64,000 nt of DNA from Methylocella silvestris BL2. GTDB taxonomy: Bacteria; Pseudomonadota; Alphaproteobacteria; Rhizobiales; Beijerinckiaceae. Position 1 is the first letter of the stretch. The number at the start of each line of letters is the position of its first letter. The translations under genes and the position numbers were made by a program. The notes beneath the pieces are model-generated. The model saw only the letters and a program-made list of their open reading frames with translations, made no database searches and was not told where the DNA came from. Of the stretch, positions 26,644 to 36,150 are shown piece after piece. The DNA lies in NCBI RefSeq assembly GCF_000021745.1, contig NC_011666.1, forward strand, positions 744,001 to 808,000, given 5' to 3'.

Positions 26644-27557
26644 ATGCTCCCGCTGACTTTTCTCATCATCGCGCTTGTCGCCGTTGGCGTCGATATCGGC
26701 GTCACGACACTCGCGCTCCAAATGGCGGCGGCGGCAAAGGGTTTCGCCAATGAATCCTTCTGGGTCAGTTTTTGGTCGGGTCTTGCATACAGCGCCTGGG
26801 TCGGCACCGTACTCGCAATCGTCGTCGGCCTGTCGTCTGGCATTTGCAGGAAGGCCTGCGCGAAAGCCGGCGCCGCTCGGACGAAAACGCCAAAATGCAC
26901 CGCGACGCCATCGCGCTGGCCAATGGGCTTTACGCGGAATTTCCGGCCAAGCCCGTCTTTCTGACCAATAGCGAAACCGCGGCGCAACGCTTCGAGGCGG
27001 AGCACCAACAGGCGCGGAGCCGTGTGCTCTCGCCGATCCTCGACGACAAGGCGGTCGATTGCGCGCCGCTCGCGGCCAGGCGCATGTATCAGAAGATCAA
27101 GAACGCCTCGCCGATGGTGTGGAGCGCGGATTCGCCGGCCGCGAGCCTCACTTACTTTTTCACCGAATTTGTCGCCGCCTATGATCGGATGTTGTTTGCG
27201 GCAAGAACGCTCGACTACCGCCTCGCCTATCACGCGCGGCGGCTGAACGGCGGCGGCGCCGACGACATCAAGAGCGAGGCGGACCGCTGCTATTTTATCG
27301 GCAGGCTGCTCGGCTATACGGATGCGCGCCTGCTTGAAATCCTCGCCGCAGAGGATCCCGAAGAGCAGGGCGCTTTGCCGAAGCGCCACGCCCGGCTGAA
27401 AAAAGTGGCCGCGCTCAGCCAGCCCGGGGAGGATTTCGTGGCGGGGCTGCAAAGGGTGCAGGAGCTGATGGTTTCGCTGCGCGATACGCCCCGCACCGTC
27501 CCCTCGGACTATCGCGGCATGATCCTCAGCGACACGCCGTGGCGGAGCCCGGAGTAA
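26644..27557 (+). pseudogene. Membrane-anchored hypothetical gene with apparent frameshift
   Basis: The first frame from ATG 26644 encodes two membrane helices (MLPLTFLIIALVAVGV and SGLAYSAWVGTVLAIVVGL) and then degenerates after about residue 65. The coding signal continues one frame back from about 26844 as LQEGLRESRRRSDENAK, then a helical cytoplasmic domain to 27557 (MHRDAIALANGLYAEFP, ...FFTEFVAAYDRMLF...). A -1 shift near 26830-26845 would join them into one protein of about 300 residues. Alternatives: a sequencing error, or two overlapping genes with the second starting at TTG 26844 or ATG 26895. The soluble part matches no family I recognise. Confidence 0.5.
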
Positions 27558-27567
27558 GAGAGACGCC

Positions 27568-29406
27568 CTACTCCACCGTCACGCTCTTGGCGAGGTTGCG
27601 CGGCTGGTCGGCGTCTTTCCCCATCACCACCGCCGTATGATAGGCGATGAGCTGGATCGGGATCGCATAGACCATTCCGGCGAAATCGGCCGGAAATTCC
27701 GGCATGATGATTGACGCTTCCGCCTCGCCGGCAAAATCGCGGGCCAGATTTTCATCGCCGATCAAAATCAGCCGTCCGCCGCGCGCAGCGACTTCCTGCA
27801 TGTTCGAGATGGTTTTTTCGAGCACGGCGTCCTTCGGCGCGATGACGATCACCGGCATGTCGCCGTCGATCAGCGCGATCGGCCCATGCTTCAATTCGCC
27901 GGCCGCATAGCCCTCGGCGTGGATATAGGAGATTTCCTTCAGTTTCAGCGCGCCTTCGAGCGCCAGGGGATAGGCGGCGCCGCGGCCGAGATAGAGCACG
28001 TCGCGCACTTTGCCGATCTCGCGGGCCAGCCCCTCGATCGCGCTCTCGCATTTCAGCGCCTGCGCCATCAGCCCCGGGACGGCCATGAGCTCGCCGATGA
28101 GGCGCGCCTCCTCCTTGGCGCCGAGCACGCCGCGCGCGCGCCCGAAGGCGAGCGCCAGCGCCGCGAAGACGGCAAGTTGGCATGTGAAGGCCTTGGTCGA
28201 GGCGACGCCGATCTCGGGGCCGGCCAGCGTCGGCGCGACGACATCGGCCTCCCGCGACATCGTCGAACTCGCGACATTGACGATTGCCAGAATTTTCTGG
28301 CCCTTGCCCTTGGCGCAGCGGAGCGCGGCGAGCGTATCCGCCGTCTCGCCCGATTGCGAAACGACGATGGTGAGACCGGACGGATCGAGCGGGGGATCGC
28401 GATAGCGGAATTCGGAAGCGATTTCGACGTCGACCGGCAGGCGCGCGAAGCGCTCGAACCAATATTTGGCCATGAGCGCGGAGAAATAGGCCGTGCCACA
28501 GCCGCAAATCGTCAGCCGCGACAATGTCGCCGGGTCGACCGGCAGTTCGAAGGGGAGCGCCACATGTCCAGACGACATGTCGAGATAATGACCGAGCGTG
28601 CGGCCGACGACTTCCGGCTGCTCGTGGATTTCCTTCGCCATGAAATGGCGGTGGTTGCCCTTGTCGATCAGGAAGGCTGAGGCCTGCGTGCGAATGCGGC
28701 GGCGTTCGACCGGCAGGCCGGAGGCGTCGCGGAACGAGGCCGAGTCATGCGTCAGCACGACCATGTCGCCGTCTTCGAGATAAGCGACCTGCTGCGTGAA
28801 GGGCGCGAGAGCCAGCGCGTCGGAGCCAAGGAACATTTCGCCGGCGCGGTCGTCTTCGCCGAAGCCGACGGCGAGCGGGGCGCCCTGGCTCGCCCCGATC
28901 AGAAGGTTGTCTTCGCCCGCAAAGATCATGGCGAATGCGAAGGCCCCCTTGAGGCGCGGCAGGCTCGCGGCGACCGCCTCGATCGGGGAGAGCCCTTCGT
29001 CGAGGCTCTGCGTCACGAGATGGGCGATGACTTCGGAATCCGTCTGCGAGGCGAAGTGCCGCCCTTTCGCGCGCAGCTCCTCGCGCAGCTCGCGGAAATT
29101 TTCGATAATGCCATTGTGCACGACGGCGATCTTATCCGTCGCATGCGGATGCGCGTTGTTTTCGGTCGCCTTGCCATGCGTCGCCCAGCGCGTGTGGCCG
29201 ATGCCGGTCGAGCCGGCCAGCGGCTCCTTGGCGAGGCGCTCTTCGAGGTTGCGCAATTTGCCGCTGGCGCGGCGGCGCGACAGCTTTCCGTTTTCGAGGC
29301 AGGCGATTCCAGCCGAATCATAGCCGCGATATTCGAGCCGCTTCAGGGCCTCAACGATGAGGTTTTGCACGGGACCCAGCCCCAGAACGCCGACGATGCC
29401 GCACAT
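27568..29406 (-). CDS. glmS: Glutamine-fructose-6-phosphate aminotransferase
   Basis: 612 residues, the standard length. N-terminal Ntn glutaminase with catalytic Cys2 (MCGIVGV), GYDSAGIA, GHTRWATHG and VVHNGIIEN. Two SIS sugar-isomerase domains follow (VVSQSGETADT, then LKEISYIHAEGYAAGELKHGP), with the final KSVTVE tail. It makes glucosamine-6-phosphate for peptidoglycan and lipopolysaccharide. glmU lies 75 nt upstream on the same strand. No glmS ribozyme-like leader was noticed. Confidence 0.96.
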   Translation of the reverse strand: MCGIVGVLGLGPVQNLIVEALKRLEYRGYDSAGIACLENGKLSRRRASGKLRNLEERLAKEPLAGSTGIGHTRWATHGKATENNAHPHATDKIAVVHNGIIENFRELREELRAKGRHFASQTDSEVIAHLVTQSLDEGLSPIEAVAASLPRLKGAFAFAMIFAGEDNLLIGASQGAPLAVGFGEDDRAGEMFLGSDALALAPFTQQVAYLEDGDMVVLTHDSASFRDASGLPVERRRIRTQASAFLIDKGNHRHFMAKEIHEQPEVVGRTLGHYLDMSSGHVALPFELPVDPATLSRLTICGCGTAYFSALMAKYWFERFARLPVDVEIASEFRYRDPPLDPSGLTIVVSQSGETADTLAALRCAKGKGQKILAIVNVASSTMSREADVVAPTLAGPEIGVASTKAFTCQLAVFAALALAFGRARGVLGAKEEARLIGELMAVPGLMAQALKCESAIEGLAREIGKVRDVLYLGRGAAYPLALEGALKLKEISYIHAEGYAAGELKHGPIALIDGDMPVIVIAPKDAVLEKTISNMQEVAARGGRLILIGDENLARDFAGEAEASIIMPEFPADFAGMVYAIPIQLIAYHTAVVMGKDADQPRNLAKSVTVE

Positions 29407-29481
29407 GAAAAACTCCTTGCCGGCGGGATCGCGCGCCGGAAACCGACTTGCTGGCTCAACCTCAGGGCAATTGAAAGGCGA

Positions 29482-30864
29482 TCAGGATTTTCGCTTTTTC
29501 TGCCGAAAACCTGCAGCCCAGCCGGGCTTTTCGGTCTGCCGCGCCCGTGCAACGACGAGCGAATCGGGCAGGACGTCTCGCGTCACGACCGACCCCGTCG
29601 CGACATAGGCGCCAGCGCCGATCGCGACCGGCGCGACCAGCGCGGAATGCGAGCCGATAAAGGCGCCCTCCCCGATCTCCGTGCGATATTTGGCGAAGCC
29701 GTCGTAATTGCAGGTGATGGTCCCGGCCCCGAGATTGCTTTTCGCGCCAACGCTGGCGTCGCCAATATAGCTTAGATGATTGATCTTGGCGCCCGCGCCG
29801 ACCTCGGAGGCCTTCACCTCGACGAAATTGCCGATATGGACTTCCTGCATCAGTCGCGCGCCCGGCCGCAGCCGCGCAAAGGGGCCGACGGTCGCATTTT
29901 CGCCGACGTTCGCCCCCTCCAGATGCGAGAACGACCGGATCAAGGCGCCTGTTTTGACCTCGACGCCAGGACCGAACACGACATGCGGCTCGATCGTGAC
30001 ATCCTCGCCCAGCGTCGTGTCATAGGCGAGCGTTACGCTCTCCGGATCGACCAGCGTCGCGCCAAGGCTCATCGCCTGCGTGCGCAGCCGCGACTGCATC
30101 AGCGCCTCGGCGAGCGCAAGCTGGGCGCGGTCATTGACCCCCATCACCTCGTCCTGCTGGACGATCAGCGCGCAGGAGGCAAGTTTCTGCGCCCTCGCGA
30201 TGGCGACGATATCGGTCAGATAATATTCGCGCTGGCTGTTTTCGCAGCCGATGGCGCCGAGCAGATCGAGCGCATGGCGCCCGGCGATCCCCATGAGGCC
30301 GGCGTTGCAGGTCGAAAGCTTGCGCTCGTCGGGATTGGCGTCGCGGTCCTCGCGGATGCTTTCCAGCACGCCGTCCTTCATGATGAGCCGGCCATAGCCC
30401 GTCGGGTCCTTCGCTTCGAAGCCGAGGCAGACGATCGCGGTCTCGCCGGCGGCGAGCGCGATGCGCATCTTCGAAAAGGTTTCCGGCTGCACCAGCGGCG
30501 TGTCGGCGAAGGCGACGATGATGTCGTCATAGCCCGCGGCGATCGCCTCGCGGGCGGCGAGCACGGCATGGGCGGTGCCGCGTCGCTCCGCCTGGATGAC
30601 GAGTTCGACGTCGGGAACGATCAGCCTCGCCTCGGCCTCCAGCGCGCCCTGGTCCGGCCCCACGACGACGACTATTTTATCGGCGCCGGCCTTGGCGACG
30701 GCGCTCAGCACATGGCCAAGCATGGATCGGCCGGCGAGCTTGTGCATCGCCTTGGGAAGTTTCGAGCGCATGCGCTTGCCGTTGCCGGCAGCGAGAACGA
30801 TAGCGAGACAGGTGCGGCTCGGATAGGCCGGCGCCTTGAGGCTCCGGCTGGAATTGGCTGGCAT
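29482..30864 (-). CDS. glmU: Bifunctional GlcNAc-1-phosphate uridyltransferase / GlcN-1-phosphate acetyltransferase
   Basis: 460 residues from the ATG at 30864. The uridyltransferase domain has the LAAGNGKRMRSKLPK signature and AFADTPLV. The C-terminal left-handed beta helix (about 265-450) carries the acetyltransferase with INHLSYIGDASVG and SNLGAGTITCNYDG. It makes UDP-GlcNAc, the precursor for the envelope polymers encoded around it. It is probably co-transcribed with glmS, and divergent from opgG. Confidence 0.95.
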   Translation of the reverse strand: MPANSSRSLKAPAYPSRTCLAIVLAAGNGKRMRSKLPKAMHKLAGRSMLGHVLSAVAKAGADKIVVVVGPDQGALEAEARLIVPDVELVIQAERRGTAHAVLAAREAIAAGYDDIIVAFADTPLVQPETFSKMRIALAAGETAIVCLGFEAKDPTGYGRLIMKDGVLESIREDRDANPDERKLSTCNAGLMGIAGRHALDLLGAIGCENSQREYYLTDIVAIARAQKLASCALIVQQDEVMGVNDRAQLALAEALMQSRLRTQAMSLGATLVDPESVTLAYDTTLGEDVTIEPHVVFGPGVEVKTGALIRSFSHLEGANVGENATVGPFARLRPGARLMQEVHIGNFVEVKASEVGAGAKINHLSYIGDASVGAKSNLGAGTITCNYDGFAKYRTEIGEGAFIGSHSALVAPVAIGAGAYVATGSVVTRDVLPDSLVVARARQTEKPGWAAGFRQKKRKS

Positions 30865-31069
30865 GAAGCGTGAAACTCCGGACTGGACGCATAGAAACGG
30901 CCGAGCGGCCAAAAGCGTTCGGGCGCTTTAACTATAAAGGGTGCGGCGCACAAAAACCCCTTCAAATGCGAGGACCGCATCTTATCGGCGCCCCAATATG
31001 CGTTATAAGGCTCAATTTCTAGAGGTAACGCTTTATTTGGGCGCGGTTCAGCGCCGGACAGACGGATTC

Positions 31070-32662
31070 ATGGTCGACCGCCGGGAGGTTCTGCAATTCG
31101 CGATCGGGCTCGTCGCAGGACCCGCTGCGGCCCGCGCCGATGAGGCGGCCAATCCGCAAGCCTCTCCCGCCCCGCCTCCCGCGCCCTCTGCCGCCGCCGC
31201 TCCACCGGAGCCGGCGTGGGGCTTCCCGCTCGCCGAGCCGACGCCATTCAATCCGGCGATGGTCACGGAACTGGCGCGATCGCTCGCCAAACAGCCTTAT
31301 AAGGCACTCGCCGCCGATCTGCCGGACGCCTTCAAAGGACTGAGCTACGACCAATATGTCGCGATCCATCTGCGCCCGGGCGGGACAATATGGGCGAAGG
31401 ACAATGTCGGCTTCGCGTTGGAGCCGCTGCATCGCGGCTTCGCCTTCTCGCCGCCGATGCAGATCCACATCGTCGCCGACGGCGCGGCGCGGCGCGTCAT
31501 CTATGACGCCGCCCAGTTCGATTTCGGCAAGCCCGCGCCGGCCAATCTCGGCGATATCGGCTTTTCGGGATTTCGCGTTCTCGCTCCGCTGGAGCATGGC
31601 GGCTTCTTCGAGCTTGCAACCTTCCAGGGAGCCAGCTTTTTTCGCGCCGTCGGCCACGGCCAGGAGCCGGGCACGATGGCCCGCGCCCTGTCGATCAAGA
31701 CGGCCGATCCCGCCGGCGAGGAATTCCCGGCGATCCGCACGGTCTGGATCGAGCGTCCGACCCTCGCCGGCAACGCCCTCACCGTCTACGCCATTATCGA
31801 TTCAGAAAGCGTCACCGGCGCCTATCGGTTCACGCTGCGGCCCGGCGACGCAACGATCATCGACACCGAATGCACGCTGTTCGCCCGCGCCGCGCTCGAC
31901 AATTTCGGCATTGCGACGATGAGCGCAACCCATGTCGCCGGCGCGATCGACAAGACGCGGCTCGATGATTTGCGACCGCAGATCGGCGAGATCGACGGGC
32001 TTCAGATTTTGACCGGCCGCGGCGAATGGCTGTGGCGCCCCGTCTCCAATCCGGCGACGCTGCAAATCTCGAGCTTCATCGACGAAAATCCGCGCGGCTT
32101 CGGCTTTCTCCAGCGCGACCGCAATTTCGATCATTTTCAGGACGACGATCAACACTGGGAAAACCGGCCGTCGCTGTGGATCGAACCGATCGGCGACTGG
32201 GCCGCCGGAGCCGTGCAGCTGATCGAAATTCCGTCCGAATCCGAGGTCAATGACAATATCATCGCCTATTGGCGGCCGAAGCAGCCGCTGAACGTCGGGG
32301 CTGAAATCTCCTTCGCCTATCGGCAGTTCTGGTGCAGAGTGCCGCCAGAGCGGCCGCCGCTCGCGACCGTCGCGCTCTCGCGTTCGGGGCGCGGAGGGAG
32401 CGCGAGGCGCCGCCGTTTTCTCGTCGAATTTTCAGGGGGCGCGCTCAGTCAGATCAAGGACGCGAGCGACATCGCTGCGAAATTGAACGTCGCGCCAGGA
32501 TCCTTTTTTTTGCTTCGGACGTTACTTTCGACGGAGAGCGCGTCATTTCGGGTTCTGTTTGAACTCGATCCCGGCAATGAGGCCTATTCCGAATTGCGGC
32601 TCGTTCTGGAGTCGCAGGGCAAGCCTATCAGCGAGACATGGATCTATCGATGGACGGCGTGA
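31070..32662 (+). CDS. opgG: Periplasmic glucan biosynthesis protein OpgG/OpgD
   Basis: 530 residues from the ATG at 31070 (MVDRREVLQFAIGL), whose RR plus hydrophobic segment suggests Tat export, as in OpgD-type members. An alanine-proline linker follows, then the OpgG domain: LAKQPYKA, LSYDQYVAIHLRPG, FELATFQGASFFRAVG, SSFIDENPRGFGFLQRDRNFDHFQDD and WENRPSLWIEPIGDW. These proteins shape the branched osmoregulated periplasmic glucans. It overlaps opgH by 25 nt, so the two are translationally coupled. G versus D cannot be settled by eye. Confidence 0.9.
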   Translation: MVDRREVLQFAIGLVAGPAAARADEAANPQASPAPPPAPSAAAAPPEPAWGFPLAEPTPFNPAMVTELARSLAKQPYKALAADLPDAFKGLSYDQYVAIHLRPGGTIWAKDNVGFALEPLHRGFAFSPPMQIHIVADGAARRVIYDAAQFDFGKPAPANLGDIGFSGFRVLAPLEHGGFFELATFQGASFFRAVGHGQEPGTMARALSIKTADPAGEEFPAIRTVWIERPTLAGNALTVYAIIDSESVTGAYRFTLRPGDATIIDTECTLFARAALDNFGIATMSATHVAGAIDKTRLDDLRPQIGEIDGLQILTGRGEWLWRPVSNPATLQISSFIDENPRGFGFLQRDRNFDHFQDDDQHWENRPSLWIEPIGDWAAGAVQLIEIPSESEVNDNIIAYWRPKQPLNVGAEISFAYRQFWCRVPPERPPLATVALSRSGRGGSARRRRFLVEFSGGALSQIKDASDIAAKLNVAPGSFFLLRTLLSTESASFRVLFELDPGNEAYSELRLVLESQGKPISETWIYRWTA

Positions 32663-34863
32663 CGGAAACCGATCCGGCGCTGCGGCGTCCGCCGCCGCGG
32701 GACTTCGCTAGCGAGGGCGCCAGCGTCTTCCCGGCGATGCCGGCGGAAGCGCCGCTCGACATGCCAACGCAAAGCCTGTCGCGCTTTGATCCTTCGACGC
32801 GTCGAAAGAATGTGCTGCGCCATCCCTGGCTTGGAGTCTTGTTCGCGCGGCTGTTCGTCTTCGGCGGCGGATTGGCGCTCACCTGTTACGGCGCCTATGA
32901 GATGTATGAAGTCGTCGCGGTCGGCGGCGTCACCTTGCTCGAATGGGCGCTTTTGATCCTGTTCGTCGCCAATTTTTCGTGGATCGCCCTCGCCTTTTCG
33001 AGCGGCCTCGCCGGCCTGCTCTGGCTTATGTTCTTCGCCCCGCGCGCGCCGGCGCTCCCCGCCGTGCTGCATGAGCGCACGGCGATCGTGATGCCGATCT
33101 ACAATGAAGCGCCGGCGCGGATTTTTGCTGCGCTCGAGGCGATGATCGAGGATGTCGCCGCCTCCGGCCTCGGTCAGTCCTTCGACTGGTTCTTCTTGTC
33201 GGATACGACAAATCCGGAGATTTTTCTCGCTGAGGAACGCGCCTTCATCGACCTGCGCCAGCGCGTCGGCGGCGCGGCGCGGGTCTATTACCGGCATCGG
33301 CCGAAAAACTTGAATCGCAAGGCCGGCAACATCGAGGATTTCGTCACGCGCTGGGGCGGCCGCTATCCGCATATGGTTGTGCTCGACGCCGACAGCCTGA
33401 TGACCGGGCCAGCCATCGTCACTCTCGCCGCCGCGATGGAGAGCGATCTGGACGCCGGCATCATTCAGACGCTGCCGCTCATCATCAACCGCAACACGCT
33501 GTTCGCCCGCGTGCAGCAATTCGCCGCCCGCATATATGGCCCAGTGATCGCCGCCGGCGTTTCCGTCTGGATGGGGCGCGAGGGCAATTATTGGGGCCAT
33601 AACGCGATCATCCGCACGCGCGCCTTCGCCGCCCATTGCGGCCTGCCCAGTTTGCCCGGGCGCCCGCCCTTCGGCGGCCACATCCTGAGCCATGATTTCG
33701 TCGAGGCGGCGCTGATCCTGCGCGCTGGATTTAGCGTCTATATGCTGCCGACCCTGGGGGGCAGCTTCGAGGAAAGCCCGCCCTCTCTCATTGATCTGTC
33801 CGCCCGCGACCGGCGCTGGTGCCAGGGCAATCTGCAGCATCTGCGCGTGCTGCCGGCGCGCGGCTTCAAAATAGCCTCGCGGCAGCATTTCATCACCGGC
33901 ATCATGGCCTATGTGTCGTCGCCGCTGTGGATGGCGCAGCTGTTCGTCGGCATCATTCTCGTCATTCAGGCGAGCTACATTCGGCCTGAATATTTTTCGC
34001 GCGAATTTACGCTGTTTCCGACCTGGCCGCGCTTTGACGCCGAGCGGTCGCTCAATCTGTTCGCGCTGACCATGGCGATCCTTCTGACGCCGAAACTGTT
34101 CGGGCTCCTGCTGGCGCTGTTTCAGGGACGCACGCGGCGCGGCTGCGGCGGCGCGATCCGGCTTATTCTGTCGGCCCTGTTCGAGATCGTCATGTCGGCG
34201 CTGCTCGCCCCGATCATGATGCTGATTCAGGCTGGACATGTGATGCATTTCGCGTTCGGCTTCGACACCGGCTGGGATCCGCAGCGACGCGACGACGGCT
34301 CGATCGCCTTCGGGGCGATCGTGCGACGCCACCGCTCCCATGTCGCGATGGGCGTCGTCACGCTGATCGCCGGATTCATGATCGCGCCGTCGCTGGTCGC
34401 TTGGATGTCGCCGACCATCATCGGCCTCATTCTGGCGATCGTTATTTCGTGGTCGACCGGGCTCTTGAACGTCGGAATGGCCTTTCGCCGCGCCGGCCTT
34501 CTGCTGACGCCGGAAGAGCAGTCGAAGCCCCCCATCGTCGCGCGCGCCAATGAGCTCGCGCGCCAATTCGGCCATGAGGCGCCGCAGGATGATGCCGGGG
34601 AAGCCGCCTTTCCCGAGGATCCGAAATTCTGGGCGCTTCATCTCGCCTGGCTGCCGGCGCAAAAGCGCGCAAGCGGCGATATTTCGGCCGAATGGGCGCT
34701 CGCAAACGCCAAGCTGGAAAATGCCGAGACGATGGACGAGGCAATCGCCTGGCTGAAGCCGAAGGAGCGCATGGCGCTTTTGAACGATCGCACGCTGATC
34801 GCGCGGCTGCTTCAGCTGCCGCGGAAATCGACCGCTCCCGAGCCGCTCTCCTCGGTCGGGTAG
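32638..34863 (+). CDS. opgH: Glucan biosynthesis glucosyltransferase H
   Basis: 741 residues. A membrane GT2 enzyme that polymerises beta-glucan backbone from UDP-glucose and extrudes it to the periplasm. After two N-terminal helices comes the catalytic domain with VVLDADSLMTG (the D-x-D site) and the RRWCQGNLQHL motif (QxxRW type). Then several more helices and a cytoplasmic tail rich in charged residues. It overlaps opgG. ATG codons at 32638 and 32650 are both possible starts. The 3' end faces a convergent glycosyltransferase, 7 nt apart. Confidence 0.93.
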   Translation: MDLSMDGVTETDPALRRPPPRDFASEGASVFPAMPAEAPLDMPTQSLSRFDPSTRRKNVLRHPWLGVLFARLFVFGGGLALTCYGAYEMYEVVAVGGVTLLEWALLILFVANFSWIALAFSSGLAGLLWLMFFAPRAPALPAVLHERTAIVMPIYNEAPARIFAALEAMIEDVAASGLGQSFDWFFLSDTTNPEIFLAEERAFIDLRQRVGGAARVYYRHRPKNLNRKAGNIEDFVTRWGGRYPHMVVLDADSLMTGPAIVTLAAAMESDLDAGIIQTLPLIINRNTLFARVQQFAARIYGPVIAAGVSVWMGREGNYWGHNAIIRTRAFAAHCGLPSLPGRPPFGGHILSHDFVEAALILRAGFSVYMLPTLGGSFEESPPSLIDLSARDRRWCQGNLQHLRVLPARGFKIASRQHFITGIMAYVSSPLWMAQLFVGIILVIQASYIRPEYFSREFTLFPTWPRFDAERSLNLFALTMAILLTPKLFGLLLALFQGRTRRGCGGAIRLILSALFEIVMSALLAPIMMLIQAGHVMHFAFGFDTGWDPQRRDDGSIAFGAIVRRHRSHVAMGVVTLIAGFMIAPSLVAWMSPTIIGLILAIVISWSTGLLNVGMAFRRAGLLLTPEEQSKPPIVARANELARQFGHEAPQDDAGEAAFPEDPKFWALHLAWLPAQKRASGDISAEWALANAKLENAETMDEAIAWLKPKERMALLNDRTLIARLLQLPRKSTAPEPLSSVG

Positions 34864-34870
34864 ATCAGCC

Positions 34871-35794
34871 TCAATCCGCCAATCCGACGAGACGGGCCAG
34901 CTGCAGGCGCCAATGCTCCAGCTTGAAGCCGCGGCCGCCGAGGAAAGTCAGCACGGACATCGGCCAGGGTTCGCACGCCCACGGGCCGCCATAGTGACGC
35001 ACCATCACGGGATAGGTGTAGCCCCTTAATTTATAGAGGCGGGTCGCCTTTTTGCGGGCGATCCGGTCGGCCTCGCTCATCGCGGCGTCAACCTCGGCGT
35101 AATAGGATTTGCGGTCAGCCGAAAGTTGTCCGCTGCGGGTCCTGAAGCAGCCAAGGATGGCGTCGACGCTGACGAGCGGCGCGTGTTTGGAAAAGCGCCG
35201 CCAGAGGTCGAAGTCGCCGGCGAGGCGATAATTGGCGTTGAGGCCGCCGACCTTCTCCCACAGCCTCGGGCGCCAGAATGTGCCCTCCTGCTGGATGAAG
35301 CTCACGACGCTGCGGCCATCGAAAATACCCGCGGCGATGGCCTTTTGCGGCAGCGGGATCAGCGGCGACATATAAAGATTCTCACCCGATTCAGCGAGAA
35401 CGGTCTGGCGCCCGGTCAGCCATTCGACGTCCGGATGTGAGCTGAAAATCGTCGCAACGGTCGAAAATGCGCCCGGCTCGAAGCGGTCGTCGGCGTTGAT
35501 CCAGGTCATGGCGTCGGCGTCGCCGCATTGCGCGAACGCCTTGTTCAAACCGTCGTAAACCCCGCCGTCACGCTCGCTTGCGAAGGTGAAGTCCACCCGG
35601 GAACAAGAGATTGGAAAACCCTGCTCGAACCGCTGCCGCCATCCTTCAAGTATTTTAAGCGTGGAGTCCGTCGATCCAGCGTCCTGAACGTGATAACGGA
35701 CGGAAAAATTGCCGGCCTGCGAGACGACGCTCATAATTGTCTCGTTTAAAAACGCCTCCCCGTTGAAGACGGATGTGACGATATTGAAGCGCAT
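34871..35794 (-). CDS. Glycosyltransferase family 2 (copy A of a tandem pair)
   Basis: 307 residues from the ATG at 35794 (MRFNIVTSVFNGEAFL). A GT-A fold with the nucleotide-binding start, the HVQDAGSTDSTL substrate loop and the TWINADDRFEPGAF catalytic site that replaces DxD. It is very similar along its length to the gene at 36151-37074, including long near-identical DNA stretches at the 3' end, and so is a tandem duplicate. Part of a second surface-glycan group on this strand (37174 and 38339 upstream). Confidence 0.83.
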   Translation of the reverse strand: MRFNIVTSVFNGEAFLNETIMSVVSQAGNFSVRYHVQDAGSTDSTLKILEGWRQRFEQGFPISCSRVDFTFASERDGGVYDGLNKAFAQCGDADAMTWINADDRFEPGAFSTVATIFSSHPDVEWLTGRQTVLAESGENLYMSPLIPLPQKAIAAGIFDGRSVVSFIQQEGTFWRPRLWEKVGGLNANYRLAGDFDLWRRFSKHAPLVSVDAILGCFRTRSGQLSADRKSYYAEVDAAMSEADRIARKKATRLYKLRGYTYPVMVRHYGGPWACEPWPMSVLTFLGGRGFKLEHWRLQLARLVGLAD

Positions 35795-36150
35795 TGCGCA
35801 ATCCATTCTCTAATTCAGGCCGCCACGCAGCGAAAAGCGCCCGCCGGAAAAATACAATCTGGCGAGATTCAGCCAATAGCCGCCGCCGCGCAGCCCCGAG
35901 CTAGACCCTGCGCCAGGCAAAATCAACCACGCAGCTGACCGCGGACGCCTTTGCGATTGGACCGGCGGTACGGCGTCTTGAACGCGAACGCGTCGGCAAA
36001 GATTGCGTTCGTTGAACGCGGCGCGGATCGCCCCGGCGGCGAGCAGCAAGGCGGTCCGCCACGAAGAAGCTGGAAAGGAAAGCGCCGGGAGGATATTGCA
36101 GCGGAGGAAAACCACGGCTTGCGCTGCCTGCGACCGCATCCGGCGATGCG
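35795..36150. other. Intergenic region between duplicated glycosyltransferases
   Basis: 356 nt with no supported gene. Some short frames cross it on both strands but have no family features. Base composition is slightly lower in GC than in the flanking copies. It presumably contains the promoter of copy A or just a read-through spacer. Confidence 0.35.

Noticed and set aside
28747-29775. Long plus-strand frame opposite glmS/glmU
   Set aside because: Antisense to two well-supported enzymes, no motif or ribosome site.
32644-34662. A 672-codon open frame opposite opgH
   Set aside because: It mirrors a strongly supported gene, has low-complexity Arg/Gln/Glu composition and no domain. Long mirror frames are expected in GC-rich DNA.
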